From Adiantum capillus-veneris (Eukaryota; Streptophyta; Polypodiopsida; Polypodiales; Pteridaceae), in assembly GCA_014529385.2 (NCBI GenBank), contig CM043953.1, forward strand, positions 63,938,372 to 64,002,371: a DNA stretch of 64,000 bases, read 5' to 3'. The number at the start of each line of letters is the position of its first letter. The first letter of the stretch is position 1. A program made the translations under genes and the position numbers. Below, piece after piece: positions 45,632 through 55,588 of the stretch. The notes below the pieces were generated by a model. The model did no database searches. It was not told where the DNA came from and saw only the letters and a list, made by a program, of their open reading frames with translations.

Positions 45632-46393
45632 TTGAAAAGTCTTGAAGAGGATGCATTGGCTACTTGTGTACCTTGTGATTCTGGGTGTGAGTGTGAGGTT
45701 GAGGTTATTGATGACGAGCACGTATCTTTGGATACTAGTTCCTTGGAAATTAGGGAAGAGGGCAAGGTTGAGAGCCATTTTGTGGATTTGTTGGATGTGG
45801 AGCCTGTTTTGAAGCCATATTTTGATGTATGTGCACTGATTGAACCGATTTGTGAGCATGATTGTGGTTTAGAGCAAGGATCTGTATTCTTGGAGACTGA
45901 TGAACCCATGCTAGAAGCTATGGATAGTGGTGCTAGCCATGATTATGATGTGGATAAAGTGATGTGTGATGATGAGTATGCTTATGATGATGAGAAGGGG
46001 TTTGGCATATATGAGTCCAATCTCAGCTATGTGGATGCCTATGCTAGGGATATGTGTGCTGCGGGGATACTTTTGTGCTTTGGATATCAACAACTTTACC
46101 TTCACACAATGATTTTAGCTACTTGGGTGCATGATTTGCAGGTTGTTGCTATGGCTGGTGAAGCCAAGATGCCAGGTGATGAGTCACTTGAGTTGTCTCT
46201 ATCGGTTGGGTTGAATGTGGCATGCAATATTTATGCTTTTGGAACTCCAGACAGGGCGGGTGTGTTAGTTGGATATGCCTATGGTGCATTTTGGTTGATT
46301 GTTGAAAAATGTAGGTGTGGTGTTATGATGCTTCTTGTGAATCAGGCGATATACCTTTGGCCTTTTGATCCAGGTGGAATGAGCATCTACTAG
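45632..46393 (+). CDS. Acidic ORF after gag, unknown function
   Basis: It follows gag directly in the same frame after a single TGA, so it may be read through. About 250 residues, rich in Asp, Glu, Val, Tyr and Cys (CECEVEVIDDEHVSLD), ending PFDPGGMSIY. One DSGA (AMDSGASHDYDV) resembles a protease catalytic box, but no ILGRPW-type partner follows, so I do not call a protease. The closing FDPGG also ends the last coding block in the right-edge array, although those proteins are otherwise different. Confidence 0.5.
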   Translation: MKSLEEDALATCVPCDSGCECEVEVIDDEHVSLDTSSLEIREEGKVESHFVDLLDVEPVLKPYFDVCALIEPICEHDCGLEQGSVFLETDEPMLEAMDSGASHDYDVDKVMCDDEYAYDDEKGFGIYESNLSYVDAYARDMCAAGILLCFGYQQLYLHTMILATWVHDLQVVAMAGEAKMPGDESLELSLSVGLNVACNIYAFGTPDRAGVLVGYAYGAFWLIVEKCRCGVMMLLVNQAIYLWPFDPGGMSIY

Positions 46394-46443
46394 TGCTGCT
46401 GCTGAGTATGAATGCTCCAGCAGGCTAGGGGATGGGCAAATTA

Positions 46444-47587
46444 TGTCAGGAGTTTTTTGGAGCAAGGGATTGCGCATATGTACATACCCATGCATGGTGC
46501 ATCAAATAAAGTATTGCCCATTTCCAGAGCCAGGTGGTTATGTGGGGCCCACATGTGTACAGGTAGGGCAGCATGTACATAGTGCATCGATTTTCACTAT
46601 TACTAGTACCAGTGTGTTTTTTCTATAATAATGAGGAGTTGGTAGCGCGTAAAAATTCTCGAGGAAGCTATCCGCGGGCCGACGACATGAGGTAAGCAGG
46701 TGCGTCATATGGCATCTAGTGGCGTCAGGACGACGAATGGGGTCAATACTTGCACGCGGAGAAGTACGGACACAACGTGGGTGTTTTCTTGTGAGAATTA
46801 TGCAAAAAGGTCATCATGAGGACCATCTTTTGGGGCCACTTCACGTGGTTGCGAGACGCATTATTGAAAAATGTTGAGTGCCAGGTGTGTGGATGATGCA
46901 AAAAGGTGACAACTATGCACTGCGAGGTAAGTTTTTGGCCTGTTCGGGGTCCGTTTGAGGTCATCTAAAAGGCCAAGGGTGCCCAAGTAATAAAGCTAAG
47001 TGTGGGAACTAAGAAAACAGAGAGAAGACCAGAAAAAACGTGGAGAAGAGCGGAGGAACAGCCGCATGTGTGTTTTTTGGGTGTTTGGAGCCTGTTTTGG
47101 CCGTAAACTGCTCATCCGAGGTCGGATTTGAGCACTTTGACATTGTAGACTGGGATTTTGGGCCGTTCCAAACGCGATGGCGCTGTCCATTTTGTCAAAT
47201 TCCTCACTCTGTTTCTGCTGTTTTGGCTGTGTAAGTTTCTCCTATGAGTGAAGCTTCTGCTCCAATTTGTGATTGTATCTGGTATCTTTTACTCATATTA
47301 TGTGAGCTATTTTCCCCATTGGTGTTGGCCCAAGCTCTATGGTATCTAAACATCAGAAATTCTCCTCTTTTGAGCTGAGTTTTGTGTGTGTGTGTGTGTG
47401 TGTGTGTGTCTCTGTGCGGAGTGGGCAAGTGGATAGTCTCTCTCCTCTCACTCCATCGGTGTGTTCCCTGTCTCGGCCAGGTGGATTGTGTAAGCTGAGT
47501 GGTGCCCCATAGTGTGTGTGTGTATCTTCCCAAGAGTGTGTGTCAGGTAGTTATAGAGGCGTTCTGTGTGTTTCCATCCTGCTCACA
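46444..47587 (+). repeat. 3' LTR of the gag-only element
   Basis: From TGTCAGGAGTTTTTTGGAGC to CCTGCTCACA, preceded by AGGGGATGGGCAAATTA, the likely polypurine tract. A GT run lies at 47383-47409. Confidence 0.93.
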
Positions 47588-48253
47588 ACGCTATGTTGGA
47601 TATGTACCGGTTTCACAAGAAGATTGCAAAGGGAGAACAATGTGAAATATTAAGATATTCTTCTTATTTCATTGAACCTCCTACTAAAATGTGTTTTGAT
47701 CAAATGGACACATGGATCCATGAAAGAGCCATTGCAAGATACGCCACTTTTGTTTTTGAGGACAAAATGCTTCTTCAATGGGAGAGTAATGTCATGCCTA
47801 TGGTAATAAGACTGGTAGGCCAAAGTCTAGGACTGACATGGTAAAGGGGGTCCTATAATTAGCAAGGCTAAGGGCCTATATTGCAGCAAGCAGTGGAGGA
47901 TATCACTGTATCTCTCTTTCAAGACACCATTTTGGCAATGGCCCATGCTAAGCGTGTGACTATTAAGCCCTCATATATGAGCTTAGCACTTTGCCTACGT
48001 GGTGATGATTGCTTTCGTAAAACCTACATAGGAAAGCCGTTGTAACTTCTCAAGCGACATCTTTGCCAGCATTATCATGTAACTATGTTGAAAACGAAAT
48101 GATCATATCTATATTTTACAATTGTAATGTATTCCTTGAAATTTTAAGCTTGTGATGATTATGGATTTGAATGTGGTTACTTAGGTCAATTTTTCTAATC
48201 GATCCTCTCATAGGGTTCGTGTGAGATGGAAAGTAGAAATATGGGCTAACGTG
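47588..48253. other. Flanking DNA, unrecognised open block
   Basis: A plus-strand frame at 47595-47844 (MLDMYRFHKKIAKGEQCEIL) has no domain. It includes the repeat shared with 42528-42600. Confidence 0.4.
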
Positions 48254-48450
48254 GCCCATCCTGAGTCCCACGGGCTGTATGAACCCAGTCGCCATGCACA
48301 TGGAGAAATATCGAGCCGTTTTGTGGCCCCGTGTGCCAGTGGTCAAATTGCGAAAAGTCTCTCAGTGGCACACGGGGCCACGAAATGGCTCAATATTCTT
48401 CCATGTGCATGGCGGCGGGGTTCATACGGCCCGTGGGGCTCGAGATGGGC
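48254..48450. repeat. Long foldback: 85-nt arms, 27-nt loop
   Basis: Arms 48254-48338 and 48366-48450 are of equal length and match at 74 of 85 positions, the differences mostly transitions. Ends are GCCCATCC and GAGATGGGC. Confidence 0.92.
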
Positions 48451-48572
48451 AAGAAAACATCATGTTAGTATGCAAATTTCTCGTGACGCACATTAAATCC
48501 GCAAGGTGCATAAATGTTTCGAGCTCGCGAGATCCGTGTTATCTAGAAGGTAGCAAATACAGCTCATGTGGT

Positions 48573-48725
48573 GCCCATCCTAAGCCCCACAGACCGTATG
48601 AACCCCGTCGCCGTGAACATGGCAAAAAACGGATCTGTGCCATGGCACATAGGGCCACAAAATGGCTTGGTTTTCCGCCATGTGCATGATGCGGGGTTCA
48701 TACGGCCCGTGGGGCTCGGGAGGGC
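48573..48725. repeat. Second, shortened copy of the same foldback
   Basis: The same arm sequences (CCCCAC..ACCGTATGAACCCCG and its partner), but the left arm lacks about ten bases near the loop. Both copies are followed by AACAT-ATGTT and TGACGCACAT, so the unit was duplicated with its flank. Confidence 0.85.
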
Positions 48726-48821
48726 AAAAAACATAATGTTGGTACGTAAATTACACATGACGCACATGGATCAAGACAAAACTTCACTCAAGCTGATAAT
48801 TTTATTAGTTTTAAAGATACA

Positions 48822-48853
48822 TCGAGACGTGCAATGCACGTGGCTAAGATAGT
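48822..48853 (+). mobile_element. Possible Helitron 3' end
   Basis: The hairpin ACGTGCAATGCACGT (48827-48841) is followed by GGCTAAGATAGT. A short GC hairpin then CTRR is the Helitron 3' signature. Here CTAA sits closer than usual, and TAG|T could be a mutated CTAG|T. No 5' end was located. Confidence 0.35.
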
Positions 48854-49857
48854 TTTTTTACAAGCTTATTGAACAAGAGCAGCTTTGGGATCTCATTTTT
48901 GACATCCTCCCCTCCTAGGTCTTGGTCAACTTCTTCCAAAGGGGGCTCCCCTTAAAGACATAAGAGGTCCAAAAAAGCCTCTTCTTGGCTAGACATCTTC
49001 TCCTCTTTGGGCTCCGCATCCTTTACAAGCATCCTCAGAGACGGCTTGTTACGATCACTTGCTTTACCTTTTTTCTTTTCATGTTTTCAATTGCCTCCAT
49101 CACTATCACAAAATGACCGCCATGTCCCACCTCATAAATCCCATGCCAATGTTCCCCATGCCCAGGTCTATGAGGTTTCCTCTCAGTAGTGTTCCTTGGT
49201 GAGCCATTTGATCACCCTACTCAATTTGAAGCGAAAACTATTGTCTTCTTTGAAGGTGCTCTTGAGGATATCAACTGGCACCCACAAACCTTCTTCATGT
49301 TTAAAATTGAAGGATTACTTTGCTATATGTGTCTCCATGTAGGATGTAAGCGCTTCAAATGCATCAACACGCAATTCATGGTAGCCTCGATGTCGATGGA
49401 TACCTAGAAAATGGTGCTAAGCTTCTCCATCATGTGTCCTAGGTCATGCACAAGGAGTTGGGCAATGAGGGCTTGATTAGTAGCAACCATTCTTACTGAG
49501 GCAGAGTGCAAGGGACAATGGCATGTGCTTGGGGATGGATAGAGCAAGGAAGCAGTGGAGAAGATGAGAGAAGCTCAAACAAGAAAGTGACTTTAAAATG
49601 GACCTTTCAAATCACTTATAAAGGAGAAAATTAAAAAGAGGACACTTTTTATAAAATGTAAAAATTTAGCAGCGATTAAAATTTAAGCGTTCTCTTCTAC
49701 AGAAATCCTGGGCTATAATGCATAGTATTGCCATCCAAACACCACTGCTTGAAACACCGTAACTTCACCACCCACCAAGACTCTAAAGTCACTTAACACT
49801 TCTAAAATTAAAAATTAAACATTCTCGGATCACAAAATTAGACAAAAATGTATCGTG
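48854..49857. other. Unrecognised, with possible minus-strand coding fragments
   Basis: Minus-strand pieces such as MVATNQALIAQLLVHDLGHM (near 49490) and KASDRNKPSLRMLVKDAEP (near 49050) look protein-like but are unlinked and carry stops. No family recognised. Confidence 0.3.
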
Positions 49858-50796
49858 TTAATATGAGAGTATTACATTGCAGTGGTAGTTGCTTACTGTT
49901 GATATGGATACATGTAGGAAGGGGATGTTCTTACAAAGAAAGACCATCTCCTTTCTCTTACATAGAGGGTTGCTACCACTTACAAACATGTATTCCATCT
50001 TGAGCTCAAACCTAAGCGCCAAGTACTCCCTTAGATTTGCCATAACCCAATCAACATTGACTGCCACATTCCACACTTCCTCCTGCTTGCACACATGCAC
50101 TTCAACTTGCTCCATATCATTGATGCCCAAATCGGGTGCTTCCCATTCACCTCGTGTCCGTTTCCACAGTTTAAGGGTGGTATCGGATGATTTTTTTTTT
50201 TGTTACAACCATTCACTTTATGGTATCCCCATTGTGCTGAACAATCTTTGAGTCCCAAGCAAATGGAAGGAAGGCATTTATTGTTGCTCCACCCTTAGCA
50301 ATCCACATGGTAGGCGTGCAATGCGCATCGTCTACCTTGAACAAAAAAACAAAAATATGCAGAGGCATATAAGATGTTAGTATTTCTCGATGTGACCCGT
50401 ACATGCACTTCATTGCATTGAAGATTTCATTTTCAGTTTGTTGCCTTGTTAATACAATAGAGGTATTGTCAAGAGTTGGCCAATCATCATCCATCAGTAT
50501 TTTCAAGGTCTCATAGCCGTTCCTTGTCTTTGGGACTACATACTTTACATCAAAGAAGAAGATGTACCATTTTGCAAGCTCCAATGCAGTGTATCCAGAA
50601 TATAGCAATGAGCTGAACCCGAAGTGGTGAGACTTGAAAGTTGCTGGCGGAGAGCGCCTCTAGAGGCTCTCATTTTGTAATGGAAATTGCCTATGAACTT
50701 TGAGAGTAGTGGAATTAGGAAATTAGGTGAAGCACTTTTGAGGGATTCTTTGTGAGCATAGCGGTTGAACTTAATTGATGGTAGCAACATAAACAT
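49858..50796 (-). pseudogene. Unrecognised coding relic
   Basis: Three minus-strand open blocks (50796-50545, 50608-50213, 50130-49858) read as ordinary protein: FIGNFHYKMRASRGALRQQL, LAKWYIFFFDVKYVVPKTRN, AKGGATINAFLPFAWDSKIV, and a last block with LREYLALRFELKMEYMFVSG. Frames change between blocks. A 10-base T run at 50191-50200 lies between the last two. I do not recognise a domain. Confidence 0.3.
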
Positions 50797-50833
50797 GGTA
50801 TTTAGTTAACTTGGCATGAACAATACTTTTGCA

Positions 50834-51200
50834 AGAGAGAGAGTTTAGAGAACATGACAATAGTTGAGGATCAGATTCATATGGAGCCGGTCCCCCCTCC
50901 AATAGGCATTTGTATTATAGTTTCTCCCATCAAAAGAGACTTGGTACAATACAATCTTTGTCTTCCTTGTAACCTAGGTGATGCAATGAAGATGGAAAGC
51001 TTCATGCATCACAAACATAACATAAACTTGAAGAAATCATTAACTATCCCAAGCCTTAGTCCCAAGGCCTCAAACACCTTCGAAGGCGAAGAGAGCTAGT
51101 GGGGAATGAGGATAGGGAAGAGGAAGAAGAAACATTCCATAGGAGAAAGAAATAGTTCCTCACTTATCATTACTCTTCTTGCTAGCATACAACATGGCTT
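50834..51200 (-). repeat. Repeat R, right part, inverted
   Basis: Its reverse complement matches 28750-29085, including the block with GGAGGGGGGACCGACTCC and the stretch around CACCTTCGAAG. Similarity fades toward 51200. Confidence 0.7.
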
Positions 51201-51533
51201 AATACAGACAACACTTACATGGGGCTATATAAATTCAATAATGGAGCTTGACACATACCATATCAGAGCACTCTCAGCAATAATCCCTTCAGAGAGTTGG
51301 CGACAAAAGTGGAGATCGCGGCAAAGGCACAAAAGTTCCGGTACCTCACTGGGATGCTAGAAAAGAGATTGATCAACTACTAGAAGATAGTCAAAGACAG
51401 ATTGCACGAGGACATGCAATGAATAGGAAGGGGGGAATGTTTGGTGGACACAACAAACTGACAAGTAAAAGACGGATATACACCAAACTTTGTTGTACTC
51501 ACTCATTTTTTCAAAAGAAGCGGTGTAATTCTG
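51201..51533. other. Nothing firmly recognised
   Basis: Unassigned DNA between the inverted R fragment and an LTR fragment. Confidence 0.4.
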
Positions 51534-52198
51534 CTAATGAGGATTCTTAATTGTAATATATTCTATCATTCCCTCTTAGCCTCTCTGAGCCTACACACCA
51601 TGCAAGTGGCCGAATGGCCGTGGGAAAGTCCCCCTAGCTCTTAAGTCAAAACCCTTAGTTTTGAAAAACACACAATGATTATCTTTGAAAGAATCGGTTG
51701 TCGACTGTGAGAGCTACAAACTGTAATCCGCTTGTCTCCTTATTTGGTAATCAGAATTTGATTTCAAATAGCATATTTTGTTTCTTGTCTCTTGCTCTAC
51801 AATCTAACCGTAATCATTCTCAATTTTGTTGTGGTTTGCAACGTCTTATTTGTGAGCTAATTGTATTGATCTGAGGTCTTAAATGGTTGTTTTTTGATGT
51901 TTTGACCTTGGAAAAGTGTTTCTATGCTTAAAGGGGACCTTTCCGTGTAGTTCTGTTTCAGTTTTTTTGCACATTTTTTGTGATAGATCGTGATTTATAT
52001 ACCTTCCCAAATGGCTGCAGAATTTGGTAGGAATGTGCCCTTAGCTGTTGTAATACCTCTCCTTAACTTTTGTTGCATTCTGAATTTGTTTGGATGCTGA
52101 AAAGGCGTGATGACCTAGAGCAGTGAGATTGGACGTAGACTGATTTTCTGACTAGGAAGTGGTTAATTTGCTTTTGTAGTAGTATGAATAGTCCTCTA
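51534..52198 (+). repeat. LTR fragment of the giant Gypsy family, opposite strand
   Basis: It starts TGTAATTCTGC, as the LTR at 20384-21195 does in its own direction. It follows it through the GATAGATCGTGATTTATA dyad remnant to about 52198, where R begins. So R inserted into this LTR or replaced its end. Confidence 0.8.
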
Positions 52199-52663
52199 TG
52201 TCATAATAGCTAATATCTAATTCTCCTAAATGATTTTCTCATGTTAAATTGATCATTTAATATGGGGAAGTGCAAGGGGAGAAAAAGCTAGAATATTGGT
52301 TAAGCTGGCAGACCGGCCATAATAGGGATCCAAAGGAGGGAAAATATGGATCCAAAGGGGGGGCCATTTGCAAAAGAGCAATGTGCAACAATGGGATTAA
52401 AAGGCCCTAAGGTTCATCCCATTAAGACTTCCAAAATGCTAAGGTTCCAAAATTCAAAGGATGTGTCCAAAGGTCAAACATTAGGGAAATTGGATGCCTT
52501 GTGTGTGTCCCAAAAAGTCTTCATGCATCCCTAAATACGAGGGGGCGAACCCTAGTTGTAGGAGATGAGAGAGAAACTCACTCACACACACACAAGCCCC
52601 TTTACACAAAGGGAATGAGGGACACATGTCAGCTCCCTAGCCCATATGCCCACAAGATGTACT
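52199..52663 (+). repeat. Repeat R, left part, interrupted
   Basis: It starts TGTCATAATAGCTAATATCT and matches the copy at 27653 until 52663, where the next element's LTR starts. The last five bases, GTACT, would be its target duplication. Confidence 0.85.
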
Positions 52664-54174
52664 TGATGGCAGGAAAAAGAGCAGTGCAATCGGATGGCCT
52701 CTGTACTCGTGCACACTCCACAAACCACGCCTCATGCAAACAAGCAAAGAACAAAACAAAGGGGCACCACCCTAAATTAAGAGGTTTAGGGACCTCACAA
52801 ATAGTGCACATAGGAAAGTGGGACTTCTGGCATTATGATGGCATCAAAACATATGGCAAAACACATAGAAACAAAGCTTAGGGACCTTATGTAGCATATA
52901 TATACGCAAGACATCAGCTTAACAATACAACGGCATGTGATCATACATAACAAGGATATAGAGAAACAAGCCAAGGATGGCATAATCCCTTGTCAAAAAC
53001 AATCAACCCAGCAAGTAGGTATGATCCTACTAGCAACACATCAATACCTTAGAGAATGATGGCAAGGATGGTGGCCATGGAGCATGAGAGAAGACTCCTT
53101 ATTTAGGTTTTAGGGCTAGTAATGTAGCATACTAGAGGGAGAGAGAGAGAGGGAGAGAGAGTAGAGCTCCATCCATAGCTCCTCGTTGTGAGCAAGGTCG
53201 TCATAGCTTCGTTGCTTGGTGAAGTGGGTGAAGTGTTGGTTTTGAGTGAGAGAAGGCCTCCTTATATAGGTTTCTGAGAGGGTTTAGGATTAGGGATAAA
53301 CATGCTTAAATCCGCTGATTGGGGTTACTTTTTGCTTAGGGTGGTCAACAGATTGAGGTCACCTGATATGTCACCATCAAGATATTCTCTAGAGTGATGT
53401 GAGAGGGGAGGGTAAATGCTGATTTTTTTGATTGTGACACATGGGGATAAGGCCTTGACCAGCATTTAAGAGCAGGTAAGGTGGCTGTTGAAACTGGAGG
53501 TTCTGCACATGTCAGGGGGGGACCTGCTGGGTCCTCCTGAATATCAAATTCTCAAAAAATCCTCAACCATGGCTTCTTTTGACATGTGTTCTTTGAAAAA
53601 ATCAGCATGTCTCTTTTCAACTCAAAAGTCTTTATCCCTGTTGACTCACCTTTACCATAAGATTTTCCCTTTTTCTCCTCCTGTAACTGCATTGTTGATG
53701 CCCAATCACTGCTTCTAGTAACAGTGAACTGTTACCTACCAAATACTTATGGTGCAGTAAAAATATTTACCATGGGTAAAAAAAGTTACTGTAGGTAAAA
53801 AGTGATTTGTAATTACCATGTAGGTGAAAAATATTTATTGTAGGTAAAAAATATTTACTGTGGTAAAAAATATTTACTGTCGGTAAAAAAGTGAAAACGG
53901 AGTATGGTGTGCTGTGAGTCCACACGAACATCCTCGTGTAAATTTCACTAGAAATTCACACCTAGAATGGGTATTCAATAAGATATAGGTTGTAGGCATG
54001 CATAAGAGCTTGTTCCCACGTATCTTCTGTCCATGGCACTTTTTACTCTTTGGTGCTTGTGAAGTAGATTTTTCTTCTCTTTCGAGATCCCTTGGACTAG
54101 AGTATCCTCATCTCCCCAACAACCGACTGTGCCTTTATTGCATCTTCAGAAGGGGTCCTAAAAACCATGCATCA
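52664..54174 (-). repeat. LTR A
   Basis: Plus strand from TGATGGCAGGAAAAAG to CCATGCATCA, 1511 bp. It contains short AT-rich tandem repeats at 53758-53890. Confidence 0.93.
53758..53890. repeat. Short tandem repeats inside LTR A
   Basis: About five copies of a unit like AAATATTTACTGTAGGTAAA, 18-25 bp apart. The same array is in LTR B at about 59766-59905. Confidence 0.85.
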
Positions 54175-54190
54175 TATAGCCCTCCCCCTT
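54175..54190 (-). other. Polypurine tract of internal A
   Basis: The minus strand reads AAGGGGGAGGGCTA right before the LTR start TGATGCATGG. The equivalent tract in B is at 60188-60203. Confidence 0.8.
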
Positions 54191-54640
54191 AAGCTAGAGG
54201 TATTTGATGCCTCTAGCTGTAGGTTGTGCTACAATAGGGTTCTCTTGAATACTTACCCACCTGGTACCAATTGAATTTGCCATGTTACTGCTTTCTTGGC
54301 TGATGCACCCTGTTTAGTCCTTTCTGATGAATAATTGTATCCATCCATGACTAACAACTGGTCTCCTAGACCCTTGAAAGCCATACCCCATCCATTGTCA
54401 ATATCCGCTTTCACTGGTAGCATTCTCTTTTTTTCTTTTTTCTTCTCTCTTTTTTTCCTTTTTTTTTCTTTTTTGCCCAACCCCTCGTTGAGCATTCATG
54501 CTCAGCCATAGTATTATTTAGGTAAAAGATGAATGTATAGAGAGAATTATATAACATAGAGCTATAGACCGCATAAAAAATGATAGTATAGTGGCTATAT
54601 AGATAGGATAGAGATAGAGAAAAAAGTATCTGCTACTGCA
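54191..54640. other. 3' untranslated part of internal A
   Basis: It contains a T/C tract at 54426-54476. No coding signal. Confidence 0.6.
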
Positions 54641-54955
54641 TCACCCTCCAGGGTCAAATGGAAAGCTCAAAGCTCCCCCACGCATGGTGTAGAATCCACC
54701 TGGATCAAAAGTAAAGCATTGCTCATTGCCATCAACCTGTAAAACATGTATATCCAAGCCTTCCTTTGCACTTGTAGGCCAATAGACAGGCCACCCTTCC
54801 AGCTCTTTATAGCACGGAGCTTCGTCACCCTGCATCCATAATCCTTCGTGTCCACTATAAGCATACTTTCCATCACTTGAGAAACCTGAATCATAAGCAG
54901 CTATCCTACCATCTGCTACAGAACCCTCCATGGTATAGTCCACTTCAAAAAAACC
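54641..54955 (-). CDS. Last coding block of internal A (about 100 residues, unknown)
   Basis: The same frame as the pol stub, after a single TGA. Seen: MDYTMEGSVADGRIAAYDSG, GHEGLWMQGDEAPCYKELEG, and FDPGG twice near the end. It is rich in Gly, Asp, Tyr and Trp and looks like a small beta-rich protein. It is almost identical in copy B (60957-60655). I know no family for it. It sits where RT and integrase would be in a full element. Confidence 0.5.
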   Translation of the reverse strand, partial: GFFEVDYTMEGSVADGRIAAYDSGFSSDGKYAYSGHEGLWMQGDEAPCYKELEGWPVYWPTSAKEGLDIHVLQVDGNEQCFTFDPGGFYTMRGGALSFPFDPGG

Positions 54956-55342
54956 TCACCATTGACACAAAAATATATGTAAAGCAACCTCCACTAACAC
55001 ATGTATCCATACCATCACATAACATAGCAAGACCCTGCCATTTGCCTCCACTTGCTGCATAGCCAAGCAAACCTGATCACTTTTCAAACCTGTATCCAAA
55101 CCCTCTGTAAACGTCTCCACAACCATCTCTTTATACTCAGAAACATGACCTACTAGAGCCTCAACCTGTGCAAATACCTCATCACCAACAAGGTTGACGG
55201 CACCTTCCTTTAATTGGATATGGTGTTGGGTTACCGTCACTCCTTTAATGTGCTCGTAATCAGTTATAAAGAGGCCAGCATGCTTCTTGAGTACCTGCAA
55301 ATAGGGTTCTCTCTCTTCTTCTATTAGGGCCTTAGCTAGCAT
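54956..55342 (-). CDS. Truncated pol stub of internal A
   Basis: Seen: EREPYLQVLKKHAGLFITDY and EHIKGVTVTQHHIQLKEGA, the segment that in Gypsy pol directly precedes RT (L-K-x-x-x-D-L/V-F-x-x-x-Y-x-x-x-K-G). It then departs into unrelated helical sequence (EVFAQVEALVGHVSEYKEMV) and ends at a TGA (54956-54958). The RT domain itself is missing, which marks the deletion or replacement point. Confidence 0.6.
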   Translation of the reverse strand: MLAKALIEEEREPYLQVLKKHAGLFITDYEHIKGVTVTQHHIQLKEGAVNLVGDEVFAQVEALVGHVSEYKEMVVETFTEGLDTGLKSDQVCLAMQQVEANGRVLLCYVMVWIHVLVEVALHIFLCQW

Positions 55343-55588
55343 CTCCTCTAAGCCTGTGGCTTCTTCCTTGTTTAGAGAGTCTTGACCACCTTCTCCTTCT
55401 GGGTTTCACAGTATTATACCCATGACTTCCAAAGAGCTAGCATCCTCCTCAGATGACTCATCCTCAGATGAAGAGCAGCTGCTTGTGCTCCATTCATCCA
55501 TAGAAGTCTCCATCTCTAGGTCTTGTTGTCTACCCTGCTTCATGTCATACACAATGTTTTGTTGCTTGCCACCTACCTTATGATTTGG

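Larger units (their letters stand above)
42701..47587 (+). mobile_element. Non-autonomous Gypsy-type LTR element with gag only (TR-GAG/LARD-like)
   Basis: LTRs lie at 42701-43849 and 46444-47587, with a primer site, a purine-rich tract before the 3' LTR, a small pre-gag ORF, gag and an acidic ORF. RT, RNase H, integrase and a recognisable protease are absent. Total about 4.9 kb. By eye the LTRs are about 96-97% identical. No clean target duplication: TACGA before, ACGCT after. Confidence 0.88.

Noticed and set aside
45632-46393. A protease in the acidic ORF because of DSGA (AMDSGASHDYDV)
   Set aside because: No hydrophobic beta-strand before it and no ILGRPW-type strand after it. Probably chance.
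42696-47592. Target duplication for the gag-only element
   Set aside because: TACGA and ACGCT share only ACG at an offset. I do not claim a duplication.
51250-51280. ATATCAGAGCACT resembling the Copia initiator-Met primer site
   Set aside because: One mismatch at the key start, no LTR end of a plus-strand Copia element directly before it, and no Copia coding sequence after it.
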